A stretch of DNA of 64,000 nt from Centipeda felix. GTDB taxonomy: Bacteria; Bacillota; Negativicutes; Selenomonadales; Selenomonadaceae. The notes below the pieces were generated by a model. The model was given only the letters and a program-made list of their open reading frames with translations. It was not told the origin of the DNA and did not search any database. The stretch spans positions 704,921 to 768,920 of the forward strand of contig NZ_LT891959.1 of the NCBI RefSeq assembly GCF_900186465.1, given 5' to 3'. Of the stretch, positions 17,964 to 25,995 are shown in pieces (positions within the stretch are counted from its first letter, which is position 1; each line of letters starts with the position of its first letter). Made by a program: the position numbers and the translations under genes.

Positions 17964-17985
17964 AAGCGGCCGCAAACGACCGCTT
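17964..17985 (-). other. Intercistronic hairpin before lacZ
   Basis: AAGCGG/CCGCTT stem with a 10-nt loop between the symporter stop and lacZ; on the minus strand it is followed by TCTTTGCC. Too weak for a strong terminator; it may be a processing or attenuation point. Confidence 0.4.
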
Positions 17986-17994
17986 CCCATCCTA

Positions 17995-19416
17995 TTACTG
18001 ATTCATCTCATGCCACTTGTCTTCGAGCTCCTCGACAATGCGTGCGTGCTCCGCCTCCGTCAGCGTCACCTTTGCGCGGTAGATGACCGTACCGATCAGG
18101 ATGAGTGCAAAGGGAGCCGCAAACATCACGAGTTTGAAGTTGAAAAGGTTCTCCGGCGTAATCGTCGCCGCCGTCGCGCCGCTCGTCATGCCGACCCAGA
18201 TCGCCGTGATGCCGATGAGGCCGCCCGTGACGGCACCCGCGAGTTTATCCACCAACGGACGCACGCAGAGGACAAGTGCCTCGTCACGATGTCCGAGTTT
18301 CAGCTGGCCGTATTCCACCGTATCTGTGATTGTCATGAGCACGACGAGGAAGATCAGCGGCTGCGGGAGGGCGAAGAGGCCGGCCGCAAAGAGCGTCATG
18401 ATGACGCTCGTCCCCGCAAGCGCATAGAGGATGATGCCGACCAGCATCACCGAAACCGAGCCGAAGAAAAGCCGCCGACGGCTGAACTTCATCGTGAGCG
18501 TCGGGAAGAGTGCCACGGCGAGCAGCCCGATGATGACATTGATCACGCCGAGGAACGAGAACTGCTTCGCGTCGCCGAGCACATAGATGAAATAGTAGAG
18601 GTTGAAATTGTTGATGATATTCTGCCCAAGAACGAAAACAAGATACGCAATCGCGATCCAGAGCAGCTGATCGTTCTTGATAAGCACGGAGAACACGTCC
18701 TTGAACGACGTCTCCGTCTTGTTCTCACGCAGGGCGGAGGTCTCCTCCTTTGTCCCGAGGCCGAGGATCACCGCGCCGAGCGTTGCAATGCCGCCGCCGA
18801 TCACGGCAAAGGCGAACCAGCCCGTCCCGTCGCCTGCACCGCCGTTTTCATTCAGCGAGAAGTAGAGGACGACGGGCATGACAATCGCCGTAATCATCTG
18901 CGCGCCGAACACCGAGCCGATACGTGCATACGTCGCCGTGATCTCGCGCTCATGCGAGTCGAACGAGAGCGCGGGGATCATCGACCAGATCGCAACATCC
19001 TTTGCCGAGTAGAACACGTCCATGATGAGATAAATGAGGGCAAAGAGCACGAGATAGAGCATCGGGTTCGACACCGTCAGGCCGCCCATGTCCGTGAAGA
19101 GAATCGCAAGCGAGATCGCCGCGACGAACGCGCCGACGAGCACCCACGGCTTGAACTTGCCCCAGCGCGTCTTGGTCTTATCAATCGTATTGCCGATAAA
19201 TGGATCGATGAACAGCTCGGCGATACGCAGAACAAGGATGATCGTCGTCACAATGCCGATCATATAGGCATCGTGCTCATGGTTGTCGGAGTGGAACAGA
19301 TTGCTCGTGACGAAAATCATGAAGTACGTCGCCAGCATCATGTAGAACACATCGTGCCCGAACGTACCGCAGGCATAGGCGATGCGTGACCAGAACTTGC
19401 TCTTCGGAGATGCCAT
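17995..19416 (-). CDS. Sugar:cation symporter, GPH family (galactoside uptake)
   Basis: 473-residue inner-membrane carrier of the glycoside-pentoside-hexuronide family (MelB/LacS type) with about twelve membrane helices. The opening SRIAYACGTFGHDVFYMML and the loop FIDPFIGNTIDKTKTRWGKF are family hallmarks. It lacks the C-terminal IIA-like domain of streptococcal LacS. Given lacZ and the alpha-galactosidase in the operon, lactose, melibiose or related sugars are the likely substrates; the exact one cannot be read. The start follows AAGGAGGAACTCTT. It is 12 bp behind the kinase-like gene. Confidence 0.9.
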   Translation of the reverse strand: MASPKSKFWSRIAYACGTFGHDVFYMMLATYFMIFVTSNLFHSDNHEHDAYMIGIVTTIILVLRIAELFIDPFIGNTIDKTKTRWGKFKPWVLVGAFVAAISLAILFTDMGGLTVSNPMLYLVLFALIYLIMDVFYSAKDVAIWSMIPALSFDSHEREITATYARIGSVFGAQMITAIVMPVVLYFSLNENGGAGDGTGWFAFAVIGGGIATLGAVILGLGTKEETSALRENKTETSFKDVFSVLIKNDQLLWIAIAYLVFVLGQNIINNFNLYYFIYVLGDAKQFSFLGVINVIIGLLAVALFPTLTMKFSRRRLFFGSVSVMLVGIILYALAGTSVIMTLFAAGLFALPQPLIFLVVLMTITDTVEYGQLKLGHRDEALVLCVRPLVDKLAGAVTGGLIGITAIWVGMTSGATAATITPENLFNFKLVMFAAPFALILIGTVIYRAKVTLTEAEHARIVEELEDKWHEMNQ

Positions 19417-19428
19417 AAGAGTTCCTCC

Positions 19429-20034
19429 TTACCCCTTTACCGCATGCATATAGGCGATGATGCCGTCCGCAATCTGCGCGAGCGGTGCACGCCCCGTCTT
19501 AACCACGAGATCGTAGTTCGCGCCGTCGCCCCACTTGCGCCCCGTGTAGTAGTCGTAATAGCGCGCGCGCTTCTCGTTCTCGCGGTTCAGCTCCTTCAGC
19601 GACTTCCCCTCGTAGATCGTCCGTCCGCGCTCCTCACGGAACTCATCATCTGCGCAGACGAAGATCGAAAAAACATCGTCGCGCTTGCGCAGTGCATAGT
19701 CCGCACAGCGGCCGAGGAAAATGCACGGGCCGTCATCTGCGAGCTTGCGCACGACATTCGACTCGGCCATGAACATCCCTTGGCTCGACTCCCCCATCGC
19801 CATGCCAAAGGAATGAAACGGAATGAATCGCGACGAGAGCGGTTTCACCGTATTCTCGAGCTCCAAGAGATCCTTCTCGTGCAGATCGTTGATCCCGAGC
19901 TTTGCCGCCGCCATGTGCACGATCTGACGATCGTAGAGATGCACGCCGAGTTTCTCCGCGAGAATCTCAGCGAGCTCACGGCCGCCGCAGCCATACTGAC
20001 GGCCGACCGTGATGATGTACTTTTTCTCCTCCAT
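19429..20034 (-). CDS. Cytidylate-kinase-like P-loop protein
   Basis: 201 residues, first gene of the galactoside operon. It opens with YIITVGRQYGCGGRELAEIL, a P-loop variant of the cytidylate kinase-like (AAA_26) family, and continues VHLYDRQIVHMAAAKLG and FLGRCADYALR as in that family. It is distinct from essential Cmk. Its role is unknown; the operon position suggests a link to sugar metabolism or transport control. The ATG at 20034 follows AAGGAGGGAATTGC and is preferred to one 30 bp upstream. The promoter and operator lie directly upstream. Confidence 0.85.
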   Translation of the reverse strand: MEEKKYIITVGRQYGCGGRELAEILAEKLGVHLYDRQIVHMAAAKLGINDLHEKDLLELENTVKPLSSRFIPFHSFGMAMGESSQGMFMAESNVVRKLADDGPCIFLGRCADYALRKRDDVFSIFVCADDEFREERGRTIYEGKSLKELNRENEKRARYYDYYTGRKWGDGANYDLVVKTGRAPLAQIADGIIAYMHAVKG

Positions 20035-20103
20035 GCAATTCCCTCCTTCAAATGGATGCAGCATCGTTATGCGCGCGATGTCGCTCCTTCCAAATCCGTT
20101 ATA

Positions 20104-20115
20104 GTAAACGTTTAC
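20104..20115. promoter_or_regulatory. LacI-type operator
   Basis: GTAAACGTTTAC is a perfect 12-bp palindrome with a central CG, the classic LacI/GalR-family operator shape. It lies just downstream of the -10 box of the operon promoter, where a bound repressor would block initiation. The regulator encoded at 9825-10874 is the likely ligand; CcpA-like proteins use related sites. Confidence 0.8.
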
Positions 20116-20128
20116 ATTTACGGTTTTT

Positions 20129-20157
20129 ATTATACGATATGTTTTTCAAAAATGCAA
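20129..20157 (-). promoter_or_regulatory. Promoter of the galactoside operon
   Basis: On the minus strand, TTGCAT (20157-20152) and a perfect TATAAT (20134-20129) are spaced by 17 bp. Transcription would start near 20122, directly before the palindromic operator. Confidence 0.8.
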
Positions 20158-20263
20158 ACATTTTCTTTTTTAAAATCACGAAAAAATAATTTTGTTTCTC
20201 CACAAAAATAACGCACGAGAATCGCGTTCCCGTGCGCTGCTTGTGTGATGCTGTCTTTGTCTA

Positions 20264-20971
20264 TTACCCGACTGCTGTCTCAAGGGCAATCTTGATCATA
20301 TCGTTGAACGTCGTCTGCCGTTCCTCCGCCGTGCATTTCTCGCCCGTCAGCAGATGATCGCTCACGGTAAAGAGTGCGAGTGCCTGCCGCCCGTACTTTG
20401 CCGCAAGGGTGTAAAGTGCCGCCGCCTCCATCTCCACAGCGAGCACACCATAGGCGCGGAGTTTGTTGTTGTCGATCTCCTCATCGTAGAAGCGGTCAAC
20501 GGAGATCACATTGCCGACACGCACGGGGAGATTCATGCGCTTTGCATTCTCCACGGCGGCAGAGAGAAGTTCGTAGTCCGCGAGCGGCGCATAGTTGATC
20601 GAACTGCCGAAGATGCTGCGGATCATGCCCGAGTCCGTCGTCGCGCCCTGTGCGATGAACACGTCGCGCAGCTTTACCTTCTCATGCATTCCGCCGCATG
20701 TGCCGACGCGGATGAGCTTCTGCACGCCGTAGCAGTCCATCAGCTCATTCACATAGATCGAGATCGACGGCATCCCCATTCCTGTCCCCTGCACGGAGAC
20801 GGGTACGCCATGATATGTCCCCGTATACCCGAGGATATTACGGATGGACGTGTACTCCTTCGCCCCATCGAGAAAATGTTCCGCGATGTACTTCGCACGC
20901 AGCGGATCACCCGGCAGCAGGATGCGCTCCGCGACCTCTCCCTTTTCGGCAGCAATATGCAGTGAACTCAT
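20264..20971 (-). CDS. deoD: Purine-nucleoside phosphorylase, DeoD type
   Basis: Phosphorolysis of purine (deoxy)nucleosides to base and (deoxy)ribose-1-phosphate. 235 residues, hexameric trimeric-fold type. Motifs: [18 protein letters not shown] near the N-terminus (phosphate site), [25 protein letters not shown], and [13 protein letters not shown] with the purine-binding Glu; [10 protein letters not shown] carries the catalytic Asp. The start follows AAGGAAGGAGAACGACA. Directly upstream (16 bp) is a short antitoxin-like relic. It stands apart from the galactoside operon. Confidence 0.95.
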   Translation of the reverse strand: MSSLHIAAEKGEVAERILLPGDPLRAKYIAEHFLDGAKEYTSIRNILGYTGTYHGVPVSVQGTGMGMPSISIYVNELMDCYGVQKLIRVGTCGGMHEKVKLRDVFIAQGATTDSGMIRSIFGSSINYAPLADYELLSAAVENAKRMNLPVRVGNVISVDRFYDEEIDNNKLRAYGVLAVEMEAAALYTLAAKYGRQALALFTVSDHLLTGEKCTAEERQTTFNDMIKIALETAVG

Positions 20972-20986
20972 TGTCGTTCTCCTTCC

Positions 20987-21073
20987 TTAGTCCTCATCAT
21001 CTGTGGCAAGCTCTGCCTCCTCCTTGATCCTTGGATCAACACGCGCATGCAGATTCGCCGATTTTGCGAGCAT
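20987..21073 (-). pseudogene. RelB/DinJ-type antitoxin N-terminal relic
   Basis: A 28-codon frame after a strong GGAGGAGGATGGTAT leader. It reads MLAKSANLHARVDPRIKEEA followed by ELATDDED and stops. The first 20 residues match the ribbon-helix-helix opening of RelB/DinJ antitoxins, but the dimerisation helix and the toxin-binding tail are missing and no toxin gene is present. It abuts the ribosome-binding site of deoD, so translation through it may still feed deoD. Most likely a decayed toxin-antitoxin remnant. Confidence 0.6.
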
Positions 21074-21133
21074 ATACCATCCTCCTCCTGCTAGGCTTTC
21101 ATTATATGATGATGTCAGGGCAAACGCAATAAA

Positions 21134-21295
21134 GGAAGCACTGATAAATTCAGCACCGTCATCTTAGCGCATCTTTTTTGCCCGCTCAATGCCTGCAAAT
21201 CCTCCACATAGCTTTGGCTATGCGTCCGGTTTGCCTCCTCAATCGGACGAAAAAATCTACGCCAATCTGACGGACTTCATTTTATCAGCGATTCC
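21134..21295. repeat. Family B MITE-like element, full copy
   Basis: 162 bp with ends GGAAGCACTGATAAA and TTTTATCAGCGATTCC, flanked by the direct 4-bp duplication TAAA (21130-21133 and 21296-21299). The central hairpin is CATAGC/GCTATG. It lies between the deoD leader and the 3' end of htpX. Confidence 0.92.
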
Positions 21296-21357
21296 TAAAT
21301 GGAATGCAAAAAGTCTCGAACACCACAGGAATCGGTGTCCGAGACTCTTACATACAC

Positions 21358-22227
21358 TCAGCGAATGTGCATCCGCTGTGCCTGCTCGCGCAGACGCGCG
21401 ATGCGTTCCGCCGTCGCAGGATGCGTCGAGAACAGGCTCTTGAACGAGAAGTCATGTCCCGAGAATGGATTGATGATGCACATGTGTGCCGTCTCCGGCG
21501 TCGCCTCCGGGAGAGGCGCGCCGTGCACGGCATAGTACTCGATCTTTTCGAGTGCCGCTGCGAGGTAGTTCGGGTTGCCGCAGATCTCTGCGCCGCCCTC
21601 ATCCGCGCTGTACTCACGCGAACGCGAAATCGCCATCTGGATGAGAGCTGCTGCGATCGGCGCGATAATCGCCGTTGCGATCATTCCGATGATGCCGCCG
21701 CGGTCGTCGTCGCTCGAGCGTCCCGCGCCGAAGATCGCCGCAAACTGGGCGATGTTCGCCGCGTAGGAGATCACGGTCGCCATCGTCGCGGCGATGGTCG
21801 AGATGAGGATGTCGCGATGCTTGACGTGTGCCAGCTCATGCCCGAGCACGCCCGAGATCTCGTTGTAGTCGAGGACGCGCATCAACCCCGTCGTAACGGC
21901 GACAGCCGCATGGGACGGATTGCGCCCCGTCGCAAATGCGTTCGGCGCGTCCTCGTTGATGATGCAGACGCGCGGCATCGGAAGCCCCGCGTTCCCCGCG
22001 AGCTTCTCGACCAGGCCGTAGAGCTCCGGTGCATCCGTACGGTCAATCTCCCGTGCATTGTACATGCGGAGCACCATGCTGTCGGAGAACCAGTACGAGA
22101 AGAAGTTCATCCCTATCGCAATGATGAGCATGATGGTCATGCCTGTATGTCCGCCGAATACGCCGCCAAGGGCGACCATCAGCGCCATCAGGAGCGCCAT
22201 GAGCATTGTTGTTTTCAGTGTGTTCAT
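21358..22227 (-). CDS. htpX: Zinc metalloprotease HtpX
   Basis: Membrane-embedded M48 protease that degrades damaged membrane proteins, 289 residues. Two N-terminal hydrophobic helices come first, then the zinc motif HELAH at residues 130-134 in [15 protein letters not shown]; the third ligand Glu lies in [14 protein letters not shown]. Two further helices follow the active site, as in the family. The start ATG follows AAGGAGAAATGAAGCT. It stands alone between family B elements. Confidence 0.94.
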   Translation of the reverse strand: MNTLKTTMLMALLMALMVALGGVFGGHTGMTIMLIIAIGMNFFSYWFSDSMVLRMYNAREIDRTDAPELYGLVEKLAGNAGLPMPRVCIINEDAPNAFATGRNPSHAAVAVTTGLMRVLDYNEISGVLGHELAHVKHRDILISTIAATMATVISYAANIAQFAAIFGAGRSSDDDRGGIIGMIATAIIAPIAAALIQMAISRSREYSADEGGAEICGNPNYLAAALEKIEYYAVHGAPLPEATPETAHMCIINPFSGHDFSFKSLFSTHPATAERIARLREQAQRMHIR

Positions 22228-22315
22228 AGCTTCATTTCTCCTTTATCTGTCAAATCTTTGTCCTTTTGACTATATCATACAGGGCATTTATGGAAAAAGC
22301 CTGAAATCTTCGCAG

Positions 22316-22371
22316 GGAATCGCTGATAAAGGATATGTCAACGCGCTCGTGCTGAATTTATCCGTGCTTCC
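22316..22371. repeat. Family B short derivative (56 bp)
   Basis: GGAATCGCTGATAAA at the left and TTTATCCGTGCTTCC at the right, with only ~26 bp between. It matches the 57-bp element at 45323. It ends one base before the serA stop codon. No clean target duplication is seen here. Confidence 0.75.
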
Positions 22372-22372
22372 C

Positions 22373-23953
22373 TTAAATTGCCTCGAAATTGACCAGTTTC
22401 GCATCAAAGATGCCCTCGACAGCGAGCACGCGCGCGAGCACATCATCGGAGATGTCGTGATCGATGGTGAGTACCATGATGTTCATGCCCTTGCGATCGG
22501 ACTTTCCCACCTGCATAGAGGAGATGTTGATGCCTGCCGCGCCCATGATCGAGCCAATCGTGCCGATGACACCGGGGCGGTTGATGTGCGGGCAGATGAG
22601 AATGCGTGCGTGCGGGTCAACGTCGACACGGAAGCGGTTGATGCGAACGATGCGCCCCTCCTCGCCGAAGAGCGCGCCCTGCACCTCGGAAGTGCCGCCT
22701 GATGCCGTCACGCGCACGGTGATGAGCGTCGAGTAGTGCGACGTCTCCTTCTCGCGAATTTCAGAGACCTTGATGCCGCGCGACTTCGCCACACTCGGTG
22801 CGTTGACGTAGTTGATCTCGCTCTCGAGGATGGGGTTGAGCATCCCCTTGAGAATGGCCGTCGTGAGGAAGCTCGTATTGACCTCAGTGATCTCACCGTT
22901 GTAGACGACCTCGACCTGCGAGATGGGTCCCTCGGCGAGAGAGCACGCTGTACACCCGAGCTGTTCGGCGAGCGCGATGTAGGGGCGGATCACACGCATG
23001 ACTTCCTTTGAGACAGGTGCCATGTTGACCGCCGCGAGCACCGGCTCACCGCGCAGTGCGGCACGGATGCCCTTTGCCACATCCACTGAGACGCCGATCT
23101 GTGCCTCTACCGTGGACGCGCCGAGGTGCGGCGTGAGGACGATGCCAGGCACATTGCGCAGGGGGCTGTCCTCCGCGAGCGGCTCGCTCTCAAAGACGTC
23201 GATCGCCGCCCCCGCGACGATTCCCTCGCGCACGGCCTCGGCGAGATCGTGCTCGTTGATGATGCCGCCGCGCGCGCAGTTCACGAGGCGGACGCCCTGC
23301 TTCATCCGCCGCATCTGCGCCATGGAGATCATGCCGCGCGTCTCCTTCGTGAGCGGCATGTGCACCGTGATGAAGTCCGCCTGCTCGATGATGTCATCGA
23401 GCGTCCCGACGGTCACGCCGAGTGCCTTTGCCCGCTCCTCGTTGATGTAGGGATCATAGGCGATCACATTCATGTCAAAGGCGAGGGCGCGCTTTGCGAC
23501 GCCGCCGCCGATGCGCCCCATGCCGATGACACCGAGTGTCTTGCCGCGCAGCTCAACGCCGACGTATGCCTTGCGGTTCCACTGCCCCGCGTGCATGGTC
23601 GCATCCGCTGTCGGGATGTTGCGCGCCATGGCGAGCATCATCGCGACTGTATGCTCCGTCGCGGCAATCGTATTGCCGCCCGGCGAGTTAATGACGATGA
23701 TGCCGCGCTCCGTCGCCGCCTTTACGTCAATGTTGTCCACACCGACGCCCGCGCGCCCGATGATCTTTAGTTTCCCCGCGCGTTCCAGGACGTCCGCCGT
23801 CACCTTCGACGCCGAGCGTACCATCAGCGCATCATAGTCTCCGATCACATCCAGCAGTTCCTCATGCGAGATCTTATCACGCACATCGACCTCATAGTCC
23901 GTCAAGAGACCGATACCCTCAGGCGAAATCCCGTCCGCAGCCAAAATCTTCAT
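22373..23953 (-). CDS. serA: D-3-phosphoglycerate dehydrogenase
   Basis: Oxidises 3-phosphoglycerate to 3-phosphohydroxypyruvate, first step of serine synthesis. 526 residues, the long form: substrate domain, NAD domain with LGVIGMGRIGGGVAKRA, catalytic Arg/Glu/His (VNCARGGIINEHDL, LTPHLGAST), an intervening ASB domain and a C-terminal ACT domain (HINRPGVIGTIGSIMGAAGI) that likely senses serine. The frame is open another 57 codons upstream, but MKILAADGISPEG is the family start and follows GGGAGGG. The stop is adjacent to a short family B element. Confidence 0.95.
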   Translation of the reverse strand: MKILAADGISPEGIGLLTDYEVDVRDKISHEELLDVIGDYDALMVRSASKVTADVLERAGKLKIIGRAGVGVDNIDVKAATERGIIVINSPGGNTIAATEHTVAMMLAMARNIPTADATMHAGQWNRKAYVGVELRGKTLGVIGMGRIGGGVAKRALAFDMNVIAYDPYINEERAKALGVTVGTLDDIIEQADFITVHMPLTKETRGMISMAQMRRMKQGVRLVNCARGGIINEHDLAEAVREGIVAGAAIDVFESEPLAEDSPLRNVPGIVLTPHLGASTVEAQIGVSVDVAKGIRAALRGEPVLAAVNMAPVSKEVMRVIRPYIALAEQLGCTACSLAEGPISQVEVVYNGEITEVNTSFLTTAILKGMLNPILESEINYVNAPSVAKSRGIKVSEIREKETSHYSTLITVRVTASGGTSEVQGALFGEEGRIVRINRFRVDVDPHARILICPHINRPGVIGTIGSIMGAAGINISSMQVGKSDRKGMNIMVLTIDHDISDDVLARVLAVEGIFDAKLVNFEAI

Positions 23954-24117
23954 CCGTATGCCCTCCCACGTCCTATCATACACAGTAACGTCCCTATTAT
24001 AGACAAAAGAAGAAAACAGGTCAAATCTTTCCGACAGACAACCGTACTCTCTCACATATACATATCGTATTATTCTGAGAAAAATTATCAAAGAGTATGG
24101 AATATTTTTATTTCTCG

Positions 24118-24147
24118 TTGACAATGTTCGACGCGTGACGATATACT
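24118..24147 (+). promoter_or_regulatory. Promoter of the nickel/peptide ABC operon
   Basis: Consensus TTGACA (24118-24123) and TATACT (24142-24147) with an 18-bp spacer, about 60 bp before the first permease start. It lies in the AT-rich divergent region shared with serA. Confidence 0.75.
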
Positions 24148-24207
24148 AATTTTCATCTGGTAAGACAGGAAAACCTTCTATGATATTTCTCGTGGAAAGA
24201 GGCACAC

Positions 24208-25140
24208 ATGACATTATCCGCTCTCGTGCGCCGCTGCGCACAGTTTATTCCCGTATTCTTCGGCATCACCGTGCTCTCCTTCGCGCTGATTCACCTTGCA
24301 CCGAGCGACCCCGTCAGCGTGCGTCTCTCGCTGGGCGGCATCGCCGTCGATCCCGCAGCGGCAGCACAGATGCGCACGGAGATGGGGCTCGACCGCCCGC
24401 TGTCCGTCCAGTACGGCGACTGGCTCATGCGTTTTCTCCACGGAGACATGGGGACATCCTACCGCAGTGACCGCCCCGTTTCCGCTCTGCTCCTGCAGGC
24501 GCTCCCCTACACGCTCACTATAGCAGGCGGTGCGATGCTGCTCACGCTCCTCATCTCCCTGCCGCTCGGCATCGCTGTTGCCGCGTATCGGAACAGTGCA
24601 CTGGACTGCACCGTTCGTTTCCTCACCTTTATCGGAAATTCCGTGCCGAGCTTTATCGTCGGCATCTTCCTCATGTTTCTGTTCTCCTATCAGCTCGGCT
24701 GGATTCCCGTGCTCGCCGGCAATTCCCCCATCGGCATGGTGCTGCCGACGGCGGCGCTTGCACTCATCATGTCGGCGCGCTACATACGGCAGATCCGCGC
24801 GGCGGCCCTCGACGAGCTCGCAAAGGACTACATCATCGGCCTGCGCGCGCGCGGAATACCCGAACGCCGCATTCTATTTGGAAATGTCCTCAAAAATATC
24901 ATGGGCGTCGTCATCACGCTGACCGCCATCTCCGTCGGCTCTCTGCTCGGCGGCGTGGTCATCATCGAGACACTCTTCAGCCGCCCCGGCGTCGGCAGTC
25001 TCCTCATGACGGCGATCAGCAGCCGTGACTACCCCGTCATCCAGGCAGCCGTCGTCTGGATGGTCCTCGCCTACTTTGTCGTCAACCTGCTCACCGACCT
25101 CTCCTATCGCCGATTCAACCCGAGGATCAGGGGATGCTGA
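24208..25140 (+). CDS. ABC transporter permease, NikB/DppB family
   Basis: 310-residue inner-membrane subunit of a nickel/peptide/opine-class importer, with six predicted helices. The N-terminus (FIPVFFGITVLSFALIHLAP) is the canonical DppB/NikB start, and the ATPase-contacting EAA loop is ELAKDYIIGLRARGIPERRI. The ATG follows GAAAGAGG. Its end overlaps the next permease gene by 7 bp. The substrate cannot be read from the permease. Confidence 0.9.
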   Translation: MTLSALVRRCAQFIPVFFGITVLSFALIHLAPSDPVSVRLSLGGIAVDPAAAAQMRTEMGLDRPLSVQYGDWLMRFLHGDMGTSYRSDRPVSALLLQALPYTLTIAGGAMLLTLLISLPLGIAVAAYRNSALDCTVRFLTFIGNSVPSFIVGIFLMFLFSYQLGWIPVLAGNSPIGMVLPTAALALIMSARYIRQIRAAALDELAKDYIIGLRARGIPERRILFGNVLKNIMGVVITLTAISVGSLLGGVVIIETLFSRPGVGSLLMTAISSRDYPVIQAAVVWMVLAYFVVNLLTDLSYRRFNPRIRGC

Positions 25141-25973
25141 GGAAGGCCGCACTTGCCGTGCATAACATGCCCCCGCTCCTGCGTCTCCTCGCGGTCGCAT
25201 CGGTACTCATCCTCGTCGTCAGTCTTTTTGCAGCACAGCTCGCCCCATACGATCCGTACGCCACCGATCCGCAGCTGATCCTGCAGCCGCCGGCCGCTGC
25301 ACACCCCGGCGGAACGGACAACTACGGCAGAGATCTCCTCTCACGCATCCTCTTCGGCGCAAGGACATCCATCGGCGCCGCTCTGCTCATCATCCTCATC
25401 GCAGGCACGGGCGGCAGTCTCATCGGACTCCTCGCCGGCTTCTTCCGCGGACGCACGGATGCCCTACTCATGCGCATCGTGGATATCGTGCAGGCATTTC
25501 CGAGCCTCATCCTCGCGATCGCCGTCGCGGGCATCCTCGGGGGCGGACTGATGAACGCCATCCTCGCCCTCATGCTGACAACATGGACGCAGTACGCACG
25601 CCTCGCGCGCAGCATGACGCTGGCAGCAGCAGAAGAGACATACGTACAGGCAGCATGGCTCTCGGGGTGCAGCAGGATGCGCATTCTATTCGTGCACATC
25701 CTGCCGAACATCGCGGGGACGCTCATCACCACTGCCGTCATGCACATCAGTACGATGATGATGGGGCTTGCCGCGCTCTCCTACCTCGGGATCGGCGTCA
25801 AAATTCCCGATGCCGAGTGGGGCGCCATGATCAGCGAGGGACAAAAGTATCTGCGGCAGGCACCGTGGGCAGCACTTGCACCGAGCATCGTCATGATCTC
25901 CGTCATGATGGTATTCAATCTCTTCGGTGATGCCCTGCGCGACCATCTCGACCCAAAGATGCGAAAGCTATGA
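25134..25973 (+). CDS. ABC transporter permease, NikC/DppC family
   Basis: 279 residues, second membrane subunit of the same importer. PGGTDNYGRDLLSRILFGAR is the signature of DppC/NikC proteins, and the EAA loop reads EETYVQAAWLSGCSRMRILF. Start and stop overlap or abut the neighbouring genes, consistent with a single operon. Confidence 0.9.
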   Translation: MLRKAALAVHNMPPLLRLLAVASVLILVVSLFAAQLAPYDPYATDPQLILQPPAAAHPGGTDNYGRDLLSRILFGARTSIGAALLIILIAGTGGSLIGLLAGFFRGRTDALLMRIVDIVQAFPSLILAIAVAGILGGGLMNAILALMLTTWTQYARLARSMTLAAAEETYVQAAWLSGCSRMRILFVHILPNIAGTLITTAVMHISTMMMGLAALSYLGIGVKIPDAEWGAMISEGQKYLRQAPWAALAPSIVMISVMMVFNLFGDALRDHLDPKMRKL

Positions 25974-25995
25974 TTTTCCCACAGGAGGAAGAACA

